Position numbers and translations under genes: made by a program
Notes under the pieces: generated by a model
What the model was told of the DNA's origin: nothing
Database searches by the model: none
The model's input: only the letters and a program-made list of their open reading frames with translations
DNA from: Clostridia bacterium
GTDB lineage: Bacteria > Bacillota > Clostridia > Lachnospirales > Lachnospiraceae
Reading direction: 5' to 3'
Assembly (NCBI GenBank): GCA_910574475.1
Contig: CAJTAT010000002.1
Location: 62,001 to 126,000 of the forward strand
DNA: 64,000 bases
Part shown: in pieces, positions 29,617 to 39,041 of the stretch
Numbering within the stretch: position 1 is the stretch's first letter
How the letters are laid out: each line of letters begins with the position of its first letter

Positions 29617-30765
29617 ATGAAAATTGCATCTGTTCAAACTTATTTAATTCGTCCTCGTTGGGGCCTTGTAGAAATCACCACAGATGACGGCTATACTGGA
29701 TGGGGAGAGGCTGTCATTGAGGGAAGAGCTTCCACAGTAGCAGCATGTGTGGAGGAGCTGACTGAATATCTGATCGGCAAAGATCCCATGCGTATTGAAG
29801 ACATCTGGAACACTCTATATCGGGCTGGTTTCTATCGAGGCGGCCCAATCCTCATGAGTGCCATCGCAGGTATTGATCAGGCTCTTTGGGATATTAAAGG
29901 CAAATATTATAACGCTCCCGTCTATGATTTGATGGGTGGGGCCTGCAGAGACAACATTCGTGTCTATAGCTGGATCGGCGGCGATCGCCCTGACGATGTG
30001 GCCAAAGCTGCTCTGGAGCGCAAAGAAGCTGGCTTTTCAGCCATAAAGATGAACGCCACAGAAGAGCTTCAGATGGTTGATACTTACGATAAGATTGATG
30101 CCGTCCTGGAACGTGTAGCTTCCATTCGGGAAGCTGTAGGAAAATATTTTGGCATCGCTGTTGACTTCCACGGACGTGTCCACAAGCCTATGGCTAAAAT
30201 TCTTGCAAAGAAATTGGAAGAGTTTGATCTGATGTTTATTGAAGAGCCTGTTCTATGCGAAAACATGGAGGACTTTATCAACATCGCCCGAGTTGCCAAT
30301 ATTCCTATTGCAACCGGTGAGCGCCTTTTCACCCGCTATGATTTCAAGCGTTTACTTCAGACTGGAGCTATTGATATTATTCAGCCTGACCTGTCTCATG
30401 CCGGCGGCTTGACAGAAGTGAAAAAGATTGCTTCCATGGCAGAAGCCTATGATGTGGCTCTCGCTCCTCACTGTCCACTTGGTCCTATCGCTTTAGCTTC
30501 CTGTCTGAATCTGGATGCGACTTGCTACAACGCTGTGATTCAGGAACAGAGTATTGGAATTCACTACAATGTAGGAAAGAGCGTTCTGGATTATGTTCTG
30601 AACAAAGAAGATTTTACCTTTGTAGATGGTCGTGTGAAGCTGCCCACCAAACCGGGACTTGGCGTAGACGTAAATAAAGAATTAGTTTTGGAGGAAAATA
30701 AGACGCCTCACTCTTGGAAGAATCCTGTTTGGAGACATGCAGACGGAACAGTTGCCGAGTGGTAA
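29617..30765 (+). CDS. dgoD: D-galactonate dehydratase (enolase superfamily)
   Basis: It dehydrates D-galactonate to 2-keto-3-deoxy-galactonate. The 382-residue length equals that of E. coli DgoD and the catalytic residues fall at the same numbers. Metal ligands are Asp183 (VDFHGR), Glu209 (IEEP) and Glu235 (GERLF). The acid/base histidines are His185 and His285 (APHCPLGP). DgoK-type kinase and KDPGal-type aldolase genes are on the opposite strand nearby. A closely related aldonate is possible as substrate, but the active-site match is strong. Confidence 0.88.
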   Translation: MKIASVQTYLIRPRWGLVEITTDDGYTGWGEAVIEGRASTVAACVEELTEYLIGKDPMRIEDIWNTLYRAGFYRGGPILMSAIAGIDQALWDIKGKYYNAPVYDLMGGACRDNIRVYSWIGGDRPDDVAKAALERKEAGFSAIKMNATEELQMVDTYDKIDAVLERVASIREAVGKYFGIAVDFHGRVHKPMAKILAKKLEEFDLMFIEEPVLCENMEDFINIARVANIPIATGERLFTRYDFKRLLQTGAIDIIQPDLSHAGGLTEVKKIASMAEAYDVALAPHCPLGPIALASCLNLDATCYNAVIQEQSIGIHYNVGKSVLDYVLNKEDFTFVDGRVKLPTKPGLGVDVNKELVLEENKTPHSWKNPVWRHADGTVAEW

Positions 30766-30787
30766 GAGCTTACAATTAAACGAAGAC

Positions 30788-30836
30788 AAGCTGCTGTGTA
30801 GGTGATTGAACATCATCAACACAGCAGCTTATTTTT
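30788..30836 (+). terminator. Terminator of the dgoD operon
   Basis: AAGCTGCTGTGT and ACACAGCAGCTT (30788-30830) form a perfect 12-bp stem followed by ATTTTT. The convergent minus-strand gene ends at 30879. Confidence 0.85.
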
Positions 30837-30878
30837 AGCCAAATTGATCTATCTTTTCCTTCTCTTTTCAGGCTGCGA

Positions 30879-31832
30879 TTATACTACCTGGAACTGCAGC
30901 TCTTCTCCCTGAACCTTTGCTACCACATTCTTTGCGCAGATTACGCTGACAGCCTCAATAGCTTCTTTGGAATACATGCCAATGTGTGGCGTGATAATCA
31001 CATTTTCCAGCGTACGCAGTGGATTTTCTGCATCCATTGGTTCTTTCTCAGATACATCCAGAGCTGCCGCCGCAATATGGCCAGAGGAAACAGCCTCATA
31101 CAGATCCTTTTCGTTTACAATGCCGCCCCGGGCAGTATTGATAATGATGCTCCCCTCTTTCATCATATTCATTTCCTTGGCAGATACCATATCTCTGGTC
31201 TCGTCAGTCAGAGGCATATGAACGGACAGGAAATCACAAGTCTTAAATATCTCCTCTTTGTCACAGAGAGTTACATACTCTTTGAACTCCTCTGGAACCT
31301 CTTTTACGTAAGGGTCGTATGCCAGCACCTTCATGCTGAAGCCATGGGCGCGGCGGGCCACATTTTTAGCAATGGCGCCAAATCCAAATAATCCCAGAGT
31401 TTTTGCATATACATCCACGCCCGTCACTGTTTTCCATGTCCCTGCATGTACATTTTTGTCAGCAATCACTATCTTGCGGGCGCAAGCCAACATAAAGCTC
31501 ATAGCCAAATCAGCCACTGCGTTGGAGTTGGTTCCCGGTGCATTGCAGACAGTGATTCCCATCTCTTTCGCTTTATCCAGATGAATATTGTCAAGTCCTG
31601 CTCCATGCTTACAGATAATCTGCATTTTGGAGCACTTTGCCATAACTTCCTCCGGGAAAGGGTGAGCGCCGATGATCAGGGCGTCAAATTCTGGAACGAT
31701 TTTCTCAAACTCCTCCTGGTTAAAATCTTTACCTTTATGTACTACTTCAAGCCCTGCATTTTCCAGAATATCTACAGGGGTGCTGCTGATGGATCCGAAG
31801 CTTCTGGATGTAATCAATACCTTCTTACTCAT
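30879..31832 (-). CDS. D-3-phosphoglycerate-dehydrogenase-like 2-hydroxyacid dehydrogenase
   Basis: The 317-residue NAD-dependent dehydrogenase has the glycine motif GLFGFGAIAKNVARRAHGF. It also has catalytic Arg in NTARGGIVNE, Glu in DVSEKEPM and His in ITPHIGMYSKEA. Its substrate is unknown, but its position at the end of the sugar-acid operon suggests a hydroxy or keto acid of that pathway. The start overlaps the kinase stop by eight bases, indicating coupled translation. Confidence 0.88.
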   Translation of the reverse strand: MSKKVLITSRSFGSISSTPVDILENAGLEVVHKGKDFNQEEFEKIVPEFDALIIGAHPFPEEVMAKCSKMQIICKHGAGLDNIHLDKAKEMGITVCNAPGTNSNAVADLAMSFMLACARKIVIADKNVHAGTWKTVTGVDVYAKTLGLFGFGAIAKNVARRAHGFSMKVLAYDPYVKEVPEEFKEYVTLCDKEEIFKTCDFLSVHMPLTDETRDMVSAKEMNMMKEGSIIINTARGGIVNEKDLYEAVSSGHIAAAALDVSEKEPMDAENPLRTLENVIITPHIGMYSKEAIEAVSVICAKNVVAKVQGEELQFQVV

Positions 31833-32826
31833 TTTCTTTTTTCTCCTTACAATTTAAAATCTTTTTCAGTCCCTCTACCGCATAACTCTTTTCTGCGGAA
31901 ATTGGAATCCAGACTACCTTCTTAATATACTCGCTTCCTTCGAAAATGTCCAGGAATAAACGGTACATAAATTCTTCGGAGATAATGGCTGCCGTATCGC
32001 ACTCTTTCCAAAAGTGTTCGCAATAGTATTCCAGAGATTCTCTGACGCCGCCATTGACTACGCCTTCTCCATAAGAAAAACGATCTGCCTCGCTTCCCTC
32101 ATTAAAAAGGCGCATAGCATGACAAATGTAAATCGCCCGGTTAAAGCCAAATTTTCTCAGATTTTCCACGCCCTTTTTCACTAAATCTGAATTCAGCTCT
32201 TTCACATCCGCACTTAAAACAGGCGCCAGGATACTTCCTGTCTTTAGCACATGGAACAATTCTCCTGTAAAGTTAGAGATAATTCCTGTAATACCGCTCT
32301 CTTGTACATAGGTGACATGGGTATGGGAGCCCGGAAAGATCAAGGCCACATTTTTGCTCTCGCACTTTTCCTTTACCTCATCCAGGACGCCCAGGATCTC
32401 CATCTCCTCTCCCCGCATGTTATTTACAAAAGAGATATCTTCATTTACCGTTTTCAATCCGGGAATCAGGTAAATATTTCGATGAAAGCAGGAATCCTCA
32501 TAAAAACAATAAATACTGTCAGCAAACTTCTGCACGGTAATCGGAAGCACCAGATGAGGTACCTCTTTCAGTCCATATGGAGATGTCACCATTCCAGAAG
32601 AATAGATATCTACGATATCCTCATCTTTAAGATTCATCTCCTGAAGCGCCTGATCATACAGCTCTTTTAACCCCTCAATTAATACTTGATTGCTGCCCGC
32701 TATGGCAGAATCTTTAGAGCCTACATTTTTCTTTTTCACGAACAAAATATTACAATTTTCATCCAACACATAGATTCTGGAATTAGAAGTGCCGGAATCG
32801 TAATAAACCCAATACTTTTTGCTCAT
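31825..32826 (-). CDS. dgoK: 2-dehydro-3-deoxygalactonokinase family protein
   Basis: The 333-residue protein matches the DGOK family, which phosphorylates 2-keto-3-deoxy-galactonate at C6. The N-terminal phosphate loop DSGTSNSRIYVLD, the VALIFPGSHTHVTYV segment and the FTGELFHVL motif are characteristic. It lies seven bases after the KDPG-type aldolase gene, so kinase and aldolase are co-expressed, as in the De Ley-Doudoroff route. Its length is somewhat over the about 290 of E. coli DgoK. Confidence 0.85.
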   Translation of the reverse strand: MSKKYWVYYDSGTSNSRIYVLDENCNILFVKKKNVGSKDSAIAGSNQVLIEGLKELYDQALQEMNLKDEDIVDIYSSGMVTSPYGLKEVPHLVLPITVQKFADSIYCFYEDSCFHRNIYLIPGLKTVNEDISFVNNMRGEEMEILGVLDEVKEKCESKNVALIFPGSHTHVTYVQESGITGIISNFTGELFHVLKTGSILAPVLSADVKELNSDLVKKGVENLRKFGFNRAIYICHAMRLFNEGSEADRFSYGEGVVNGGVRESLEYYCEHFWKECDTAAIISEEFMYRLFLDIFEGSEYIKKVVWIPISAEKSYAVEGLKKILNCKEKKENE

Positions 32827-32833
32827 AAGCCGT

Positions 32834-33481
32834 CTACTTTAACGCCTCCATATATTCCTTAGCCACTGCTGTGATCTCGTCAAAACGTCCTTCTTTCACC
32901 AGCTTCGGGCTAACCAGATTGCCACCCACGCCTACTCCGACTGCTCCTGCTTCAATAAATGACTTGCAGTTTTGAGGATTCACACCCCCCACTGCTGTCA
33001 GAGGAATATGCTTCAGTGGAGCTTTTACGGCCTTAATATAACCTGCACCCAAAATGCCTGCTGGGAACATTTTGACAATATCTGCACCGTAAGCATACGC
33101 CTGAGCCGCCTCAGTAGGAGTAAATGCCCCAGGGATTGATACCTTGCCAAGGCGCTTTGTCTCTTCGATTACCTCTTTGTTAGTATCAGGAGAAATCATG
33201 TACTCAGCGCCTGCCTCCACAGCCTGATGCACCTGCTCCGTACTCATAACAGTTCCGGCTCCCACACAAATGCGATCGCCGAAATGCTCTTTAATCTTCT
33301 TAATGGATGCAAGTGTATTCTTCTTTCCCTCTTCACTGGACTGATCAAAGGTGACTTCCACACAGGTAATTCCACCCTTTTCCATAGCTTCAACCAGATT
33401 TACAATATCATCGCTCTCAATTCCTCTGACAATAGCAACAATCTTCCCTTCCAGGATCTTGTCTAAAACTGTCTTTGACAT
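32834..33481 (-). CDS. 2-keto-3-deoxy-6-phospho(galacto/gluco)nate aldolase
   Basis: This class I aldolase cleaves KDPGal or KDPG to pyruvate and glyceraldehyde-3-phosphate. The 215-residue protein has the Schiff-base Lys137 in VKMFP, the general-base Glu42 in VEVTF, Arg19 in IVRG and the phosphate-binding GGVN motif. The ATG at 33481 has AAGGAGG nine bases upstream. A frame extension of 18 codons has none. It probably acts after DgoK, encoded next. Confidence 0.9.
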   Translation of the reverse strand: MSKTVLDKILEGKIVAIVRGIESDDIVNLVEAMEKGGITCVEVTFDQSSEEGKKNTLASIKKIKEHFGDRICVGAGTVMSTEQVHQAVEAGAEYMISPDTNKEVIEETKRLGKVSIPGAFTPTEAAQAYAYGADIVKMFPAGILGAGYIKAVKAPLKHIPLTAVGGVNPQNCKSFIEAGAVGVGVGGNLVSPKLVKEGRFDEITAVAKEYMEALK

Positions 33482-33490
33482 AAATAATGT

Positions 33491-33546
33491 CCTCCTTATT
33501 TTAAGTGCCGCTTCGGCCCAACAGCACAGAAGCATCTAGAACGAAT
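33491..33546 (-). repeat. Intergenic repeat, long copy B
   Basis: Read on the minus strand it begins ATTCGTTCTAG and ends AGCGGCACTTAAAATAAGG. It aligns along its length with copy A at 27984-28038, and again the end supplies the ribosome site of the next gene. Confidence 0.6.
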
Positions 33547-33582
33547 TTACGGCCACAAGTTCTTGTGTTCGTAAATTCGTTC
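33539..33582. repeat. Long perfect hairpin between zinc dehydrogenase and aldolase genes
   Basis: GAACGAATTTACG and CGTAAATTCGTTC form a perfect 13-bp stem, enclosing a second CACAAG/CTTGTG stem. There is no T run on either side, so it is not a standard terminator. It may be an mRNA processing or stability element. Confidence 0.65.
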
Positions 33583-33617
33583 CCTGCGCTGTCCAGACTT
33601 TCGCTGTTTTTAAGTTC

Positions 33618-34658
33618 TTACTCTTCTGGTGCAGCCAGAATCAATTTCAATCCTTTCTTCTCCCGGAACATCTGGAACGCTGTCTCCCAGTCTTCCAATG
33701 GCAAATGATGAGATGCCAGAGGCGCCAGCTTCACAAGCCCCTGCTGAACTAATTTAATTCCCTTTTCCCAGTTGAGATATCTGGATGCCATAGAACCACT
33801 GAAGTGAAGCTCTTTATAGCAAATGGTTTCAATATCAAAAGTAATAGGCTTTCCTGTCAGTCCAATCTGACAGAAGTATCCACGCTTTTTCACCAGATCC
33901 AGGCCGGAACGTACCCCAGGTTCAGAGCCAGAGCACTCCAGAACTACATCTACACCATAACCACCAGTCAGATCATTGACAAGCTTCTTTACATCCTCTT
34001 TCTGGATATTAACGCAGTAATCAATTCCTAAAGATCTTCCCACTTTCAGGCGTTCCTCATCTACATCTGTTCCAGTCACGATAACCCTTGCTCCTTCAGC
34101 CTTTGCCACCTGGGCTGCTGTCAGACCAATAGCTCCTGGACCAGATACAAGAACTACATCTCCAGCCTCAATATGACAGCAATCATACACTGCATGGGTA
34201 CAACAAGCTAATGGCTCCAGCATAGCGCCTGTGAGAAAATCAATGTCATCCGGCAAAATGTGAGCATTGTGCTCTTCCACGATAGTATACTTCTCAAAAG
34301 CCCCATTATACACATAACCTAAGCTTCTTTTATTCACACAGAGATTATAGAAGCCTGTGCGGCAGTAAAGACAGTCTCTGCAATAAAAATAAACGGCCTC
34401 AGAAACCACACGATCACCTGGTTTGAACTTGGTTACTCCCTCGCCCACTGCAGATACCACACCAGAGAACTCATGTCCGGGAACTACTGGAGGGATGGTC
34501 AGGATCTGGATATCACTGTTGTAGATATGTAAGTCAGAGCCACAGATTCCCGCTTCCTTTACCTCGATTTTTACCTGGCCTGGGCCTGGCTGCGGTTCTG
34601 GAATGTCACGAATCTCCATATTGCCTGGGCCTTCTTTGTATTTTACTAATGCTTTCAT
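33618..34658 (-). CDS. Zinc-dependent medium-chain alcohol/polyol dehydrogenase
   Basis: The 346-residue MDR dehydrogenase has the catalytic-zinc site CGSD...GHEF, four structural-zinc Cys (CRDCLYCRTGFYNLC) and the NAD site SGPGAIGLTAAQ. It belongs to the sorbitol/threonine/L-gulonate-type group. It lies between the transaldolase-like and KDPG-aldolase genes in the TRAP-linked operon. It is a paralogue of the plus-strand enzyme at 28571-29590, which suggests either two steps or two substrates. Confidence 0.88.
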   Translation of the reverse strand: MKALVKYKEGPGNMEIRDIPEPQPGPGQVKIEVKEAGICGSDLHIYNSDIQILTIPPVVPGHEFSGVVSAVGEGVTKFKPGDRVVSEAVYFYCRDCLYCRTGFYNLCVNKRSLGYVYNGAFEKYTIVEEHNAHILPDDIDFLTGAMLEPLACCTHAVYDCCHIEAGDVVLVSGPGAIGLTAAQVAKAEGARVIVTGTDVDEERLKVGRSLGIDYCVNIQKEDVKKLVNDLTGGYGVDVVLECSGSEPGVRSGLDLVKKRGYFCQIGLTGKPITFDIETICYKELHFSGSMASRYLNWEKGIKLVQQGLVKLAPLASHHLPLEDWETAFQMFREKKGLKLILAAPEE

Positions 34659-34706
34659 TGTGGTTTCCCCCTTATGATTTAATTATATTTAACTTGCATT
34701 AAGTCT

Positions 34707-35780
34707 CTACGGTAAAATATATCCTCTCAAGTATTCAATAAATGCGTCATAGCCATGGAAGAACTCATTCATTGTATCCTTAAATGCTCCAAACTGGTTG
34801 AATTCTTCAACCTTCAATCCGTCCTCATAATAAATCTGGCTGTACTCTGGAATCTTATCCAAAATCTCTTTTACAATCTTTTCGTCCACATCCTCATGAA
34901 TGGTCTCACGGACTTCCAGCTTTGCCCCTTCCATTCTGCGCCACCAAAGAGGATTCACTGTCATCAGCAAATCTCCGCCTAAGAAACGTGACCACAAGAA
35001 ATGGCTGTTGTTGTTGGCCACCAGGAGCTTTGCACGATACCCCCGTTCTGCATACAGCTTATAGATCTTCTTGAAAATGGCTTCGCCGCCACAATCCAGG
35101 TACTCCTGAGTAATAGGAGTCTCACGCTGTGCTACCAGCTTCTTCATATAATCATCAATTCTGCCTGTCATAATCGTACAGCTATTGATCATTCCATCTA
35201 TAGATAAGCCTTCTGCCTCACGACGCTTCAAACCGCGCTCGATAGCTTCAGCCACGGCAACCGATTGAGGTACGCCAAAGCAAACAGTTCCATTTACTGA
35301 CACTCCTCGATATACACACTCCTCAATAGCCGGAATATCCGCTGTGGAGACAGGCATCTTAATCAGGATATTTTCACTCTGAGAAGCCAGTTCCACTGCA
35401 TGAGCCACTGTTTTTTCTGTGCTGCGGTAAAATCTTGGATTTACTTGCATTGCCTGCCAGCCCTTTGTTCGATTGCTCTCACGGAAGAGAGGCATCAGCT
35501 TTTCTGCTCCTTTTAATCCTGCCTCTTTGGAAATCTGCCAGCAAATTTCCTCATCCGTACCACCTGGCATTTCTTTTGTAATGATCTCTTTTAAACGATC
35601 TTCCCAGAGATTCATTTCCTTTCTCAGAACATTTCCCACAATCACTGGATTGGAAGTTGCGCCACACCCTCCCCGTTTCAGGGCCAGATCGATATCTGCC
35701 ATTCCACAGGAATCATTCCAGAGCTGAGTCTGCGGGAATCGTTCTGCTGCCTCCTGAAGGGGGCTTACATATTCCTTCAT
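34707..35780 (-). CDS. Transaldolase-family protein, long form
   Basis: The 357-residue protein has the transaldolase TIM-barrel catalytic set: Asp23 in WNDSC, Asn44 in TSNP and Schiff-base Lys141 in ILIKMPV. Outside these motifs it differs from housekeeping TalB/TalC, with long insertions near residues 55-105 and a C-terminal extension. It is therefore more likely a dedicated aldolase or transaldolase for an unusual sugar or sugar acid. The start at 35780 follows AGGAGG. It lies downstream of the TRAP permease behind a terminator-like hairpin. Confidence 0.8.
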   Translation of the reverse strand: MKEYVSPLQEAAERFPQTQLWNDSCGMADIDLALKRGGCGATSNPVIVGNVLRKEMNLWEDRLKEIITKEMPGGTDEEICWQISKEAGLKGAEKLMPLFRESNRTKGWQAMQVNPRFYRSTEKTVAHAVELASQSENILIKMPVSTADIPAIEECVYRGVSVNGTVCFGVPQSVAVAEAIERGLKRREAEGLSIDGMINSCTIMTGRIDDYMKKLVAQRETPITQEYLDCGGEAIFKKIYKLYAERGYRAKLLVANNNSHFLWSRFLGGDLLMTVNPLWWRRMEGAKLEVRETIHEDVDEKIVKEILDKIPEYSQIYYEDGLKVEEFNQFGAFKDTMNEFFHGYDAFIEYLRGYILP

Positions 35781-35813
35781 TGTCGTTTTCCTCCTAAATT
35801 GAAGTTTCTTGTT

Positions 35814-35868
35814 TAAAAACAAAATCCCTCTGACGCAATAAATATATGTATTTAACGCAGCCAGAGGG
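35814..35868 (-). terminator. Terminator-like hairpin between dctM and the transaldolase-like gene
   Basis: On the minus strand CCCTCTG and CAGAGGG (35868-35826) enclose a second imperfect stem and are followed by ATTTTGTTTTT. It may reduce rather than block read-through into the catabolic genes. Confidence 0.65.
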
Positions 35869-35890
35869 ACTCATATCACATTATGTACAA

Positions 35891-37198
35891 TTAGCCTTGA
35901 AGCAGATTAACCAATGTCATAGAAATAGCAGGTACGAAGGTAATCAGCAACAAATCAAACAGCATGATTAAGATAAATGGTATGATACCCTTTACAACAG
36001 TCTCCAACGGTTCATCGCCTACACGAGCTGCAACGAACAGGTTGATACCAAGCGGCGGTGTAATAAATCCGATTGCAAGGTTTACTACCATGATAATACC
36101 AAAGTGAATTGGATCGTATCCAAATGCTGTTGCAATAGGCATCAGGATAGGAGCCAGAATCAGCATAGCCGGCGTCGTATCCATGAAGCAGCCTACGAAC
36201 AGAAGCAGAAGGTTAATCAAAAGCATAACTACGATTCCACTGTTAGATACGCTGCTGATTGCATTTGCAATCATAGTCGGAGCGCCTGTGATACTTAAGA
36301 TTTTAGCAAAAGCGGTAGCTGCTCCCACGATCAACATAGTTGTACCTGTGGTGGATACAGCGCCTTTTAAAACTTTCAGGAAGGATTTCAAATCCAGCTC
36401 TCTGTGGATAAATACACCACAGAACAATGCATAAATACAGGCTACTGCTGCTGCCTCAGTCGGTGTAAAGATACCAGAATAGATACCGCCCAGGATAATG
36501 ATGGGATCCAGAAGGGCAAACTTGCCGTCCCAGATAGCTTTACCAAGAACCTTCCAGGAGAACTTGCCTGCATCTGTTCTCCAGCCATTTTTACGGCCAT
36601 AAATATTGCAGAATAGAATTAGACATACACCGATCAGGATTCCAGGTCCCATACCAGCCATAAACAGGCTTCCAATAGAAGTACCTGTGGTGGTACCATA
36701 GAATACCATAGGAATTGATGGTGGAATGATAACGCCGATACCGCCTGCACAGGCAATAGTTGCTAATGTAAACTCCTTGCTGTAGCCTTCCTTTAACATA
36801 GTTGGAACTACCAGAGCGCCAACGGCTGCCACGGTTGCAGGGCCAGAACCGGATACTGCAGCAAAGAACATACAGAAGGCAACGGCACAAATTGCAAGAC
36901 CGCCGTAGAAACGGCCGAAAATTGCGTTACAAACTGCGAGAACTCGGGTGGAAATTCCACCGCCGCCCATGAGCTCACCAGCCAGAATAAACAATGGCAC
37001 TGCCAAAATTGGGAAGGAGTCACAACCGATTACCATAGTCTGGCTCAGGAATCCAATAGACTGGCTTCCGCCTGCCGCCTGAAGTGCAAGCAATCCTACC
37101 AATGCGGATATGCCCAGTGAAAATCCTACTGGAATGTTCAAAAACAGACATACCAAAAGTGCAATAAATAAGATAATCGTAACTGTTGACATTGACAT
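35891..37198 (-). CDS. dctM: TRAP transporter large permease (DctM)
   Basis: This is the ion-coupled transport subunit of a TRAP system for organic or sugar acids. The 435-residue protein has about 12 membrane helices, starting VTIILFIALLVCLFLNIPVGFSLG. It has the conserved segments GSGPATVAAVG, IIPPSIPMVFYG and FTPTEAAAVAC. It begins immediately at the dctQ stop (1-base overlap). With DctQ and DctP it forms a complete transporter. Substrate specificity resides in DctP. Confidence 0.93.
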   Translation of the reverse strand: MSMSTVTIILFIALLVCLFLNIPVGFSLGISALVGLLALQAAGGSQSIGFLSQTMVIGCDSFPILAVPLFILAGELMGGGGISTRVLAVCNAIFGRFYGGLAICAVAFCMFFAAVSGSGPATVAAVGALVVPTMLKEGYSKEFTLATIACAGGIGVIIPPSIPMVFYGTTTGTSIGSLFMAGMGPGILIGVCLILFCNIYGRKNGWRTDAGKFSWKVLGKAIWDGKFALLDPIIILGGIYSGIFTPTEAAAVACIYALFCGVFIHRELDLKSFLKVLKGAVSTTGTTMLIVGAATAFAKILSITGAPTMIANAISSVSNSGIVVMLLINLLLLFVGCFMDTTPAMLILAPILMPIATAFGYDPIHFGIIMVVNLAIGFITPPLGINLFVAARVGDEPLETVVKGIIPFILIMLFDLLLITFVPAISMTLVNLLQG

Positions 37199-37722
37199 CA
37201 GAGCGGCACCTCCTCATCCTTTGCTTCAAAGGCCTCCAAATCTCCGGCCTTCAGCTCTTTTATACGATATATAATCGTCTGAATCTGACGAATCATAGTC
37301 AATACATAGCCCACTATTGAGGATGATTGAACAAACCAAGTGGGAATACGCAAAGCAGGGGAAGATGATCCCATCTTCATGTACTGCGTAACAATACTAT
37401 ATGCAGAATAGATTACAATTACTGCAAATACTAATACTACCACATCTGCAAAGATAATTACATAAGGTCTGAATTTCTTAGGAAAAACATTCAAAAACAC
37501 ATCGATTTTCAGGTGCTTCATCTGTTTTGCACCATAACTGATTCCAATAAACACTAACCATATAAAAAGATACCGAGCCAACTCTTCCGACCATGAAAGA
37601 GAGTTATTAAATACGTATCTCATGACAACTTGGATGAAAAGGATTACGGTGAATACACTCAACAAAAACATACAAAGGGTACTTTCAAGATTTTCATCCA
37701 GCCAATGCAATACTTTCTTCAA
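37198..37722 (-). CDS. dctQ: TRAP transporter small permease (DctQ)
   Basis: The 174-residue protein has four membrane helices with the typical pattern SWSEELARYLFIWLVFIG near residue 40. It forms the membrane complex with DctM. The last residues are acidic and cytoplasmic. The gene follows dctP after a strong terminator hairpin, as is common when more binding protein than permease is needed. Confidence 0.92.
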   Translation of the reverse strand: MKKVLHWLDENLESTLCMFLLSVFTVILFIQVVMRYVFNNSLSWSEELARYLFIWLVFIGISYGAKQMKHLKIDVFLNVFPKKFRPYVIIFADVVVLVFAVIVIYSAYSIVTQYMKMGSSSPALRIPTWFVQSSSIVGYVLTMIRQIQTIIYRIKELKAGDLEAFEAKDEEVPL

Positions 37723-37761
37723 TTCCTGCCACTTCCTTTCTTTCTATCCGTCCCTCTCCTT

Positions 37762-37792
37762 AAAAAAGGGGCCTCGCCTCACGCAAGGCCCC
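37762..37792 (-). terminator. Intercistronic terminator between dctP and dctQ
   Basis: On the minus strand GGGGCCT and AGGCCCC (37792-37768) form a GC-rich stem with an 11-base loop followed by six T. Partial read-through would give high DctP and low permease. Confidence 0.85.
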
Positions 37793-37828
37793 GTCAAAAT
37801 ACTTTTTTGACAAAATGAATTTAACTGA

Positions 37829-39010
37829 TTATTTTGCCAGCTCCATCAACTTGTCAAGCAGTTCAGGATTGGTCATCTCGCCACGTACCTGATCGTATAC
37901 GCCTGCTGCATTGATAGCATCCTGGAATTCTTTGATTGTTTCGTCAGTCAACTCAATAACATTTACTCCGTTTGCCTTGAAATCAGCCAAAATCTGGTCA
38001 TTCAGCTCAAGATTACGCTCTCTCTGCCATGTCTCCATGTACTGAGCACAGTAATCAAATACAGCCTTCTGATTGTCTGTCATGCTGTTATACTTATCCA
38101 TGTTGATATAGATAGGCATTGGAGTGTAAACGTGCTGAGACAGTACCAGGTAATCCTGTACATCCATAAAGCTGTTTGCAGAGATGATTCCCAGTGGGTT
38201 CTCCTGAGCATCAATAGTACCGTTCTGAAGCGCTGTAAATACTTCGCCGAAGGCCATAGGAGCCGGATTCGTTCCCAGTGCTTTCCAAGCTGCCATCTGA
38301 AGAGTATTCTCCATGGTACGAAGTTTCAGGCCTTTCAGGTCTGCCATGCTCTTAACATCTACATTACAGGTCAGATTACGGAATCCATTCTCACACCATG
38401 CAACGAGCTTCATATTCAGAGCTTCTCCATCTTTTGCAAGCTGATCGCCGATCTCGCCGTCCATAGCTGCATAAGCTGTCTCCTGATCATTGATTACATA
38501 GTAAGCATCAAAGATAGAAAGATTTGGCATAATAGTTGTTACAGCTGCTGGAGAGGTAAGTCCCATGTCAACGTTACCCATGGATACACCCTCGATGATT
38601 TCCTTGTCGCCGCCCAGCTCATTCATTGGATGCCAGTCAATGGTAATGGAACCACCGGATAACTTCTCGATTGCGTTCTTGAATACGCCCTCAGCCTCAT
38701 TCATAGACTGGAAGGATCCACCAGAGAAAATAATGGTGACTGCTGGATCACCACTTGCATCTGGAAGATTTGCATTTGCATGTGCTGCCTCATCAAAAGC
38801 AGTTACATCACCTGTATCAGCAGGTGCTGCCGCGTCATCTGTGTTTTCTGTGTTCTCTTCGGGTGCTGCTGCATCCTCTTGATTGTCTTCTGCTGTAGGT
38901 TCTGTAGTAGCTGCTGGCTCTGTAGCCGGCTCCTCAGCCTTCCCACCGCAGCCAGCAAGCATAGAGCCTACTAATGTTACTGCCAACAAAACTCCTAATA
39001 ACTTCCTCAA
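37829..39010 (-). CDS. dctP: TRAP transporter substrate-binding lipoprotein (DctP)
   Basis: The 393-residue extracytoplasmic solute receptor has a lipoprotein signal (VTLVGSMLAGC) and a 60-residue Glu/Thr/Ala-rich linker. The DctP domain follows, with the conserved carboxylate-binding Arg region near LKLRTMENTLQMAAWKALG and ALQNGTIDAQENP. The TTG at 39010 is chosen because AAGGAGG lies upstream with good spacing. The longer frame from an ATG at 39064 would put a non-signal sequence before the lipobox. The ligand is probably a sugar acid or hydroxy acid, from the neighbourhood. Confidence 0.92.
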   Translation of the reverse strand: MRKLLGVLLAVTLVGSMLAGCGGKAEEPATEPAATTEPTAEDNQEDAAAPEENTENTDDAAAPADTGDVTAFDEAAHANANLPDASGDPAVTIIFSGGSFQSMNEAEGVFKNAIEKLSGGSITIDWHPMNELGGDKEIIEGVSMGNVDMGLTSPAAVTTIMPNLSIFDAYYVINDQETAYAAMDGEIGDQLAKDGEALNMKLVAWCENGFRNLTCNVDVKSMADLKGLKLRTMENTLQMAAWKALGTNPAPMAFGEVFTALQNGTIDAQENPLGIISANSFMDVQDYLVLSQHVYTPMPIYINMDKYNSMTDNQKAVFDYCAQYMETWQRERNLELNDQILADFKANGVNVIELTDETIKEFQDAINAAGVYDQVRGEMTNPELLDKLMELAK

Positions 39011-39041
39011 TTCTTTTTCCTCCTTGAATGTTTTATAAAAA

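Noticed and set aside
33539..33582. Rho-independent terminator
   Set aside because: The stem is strong but there is no T run on either strand.
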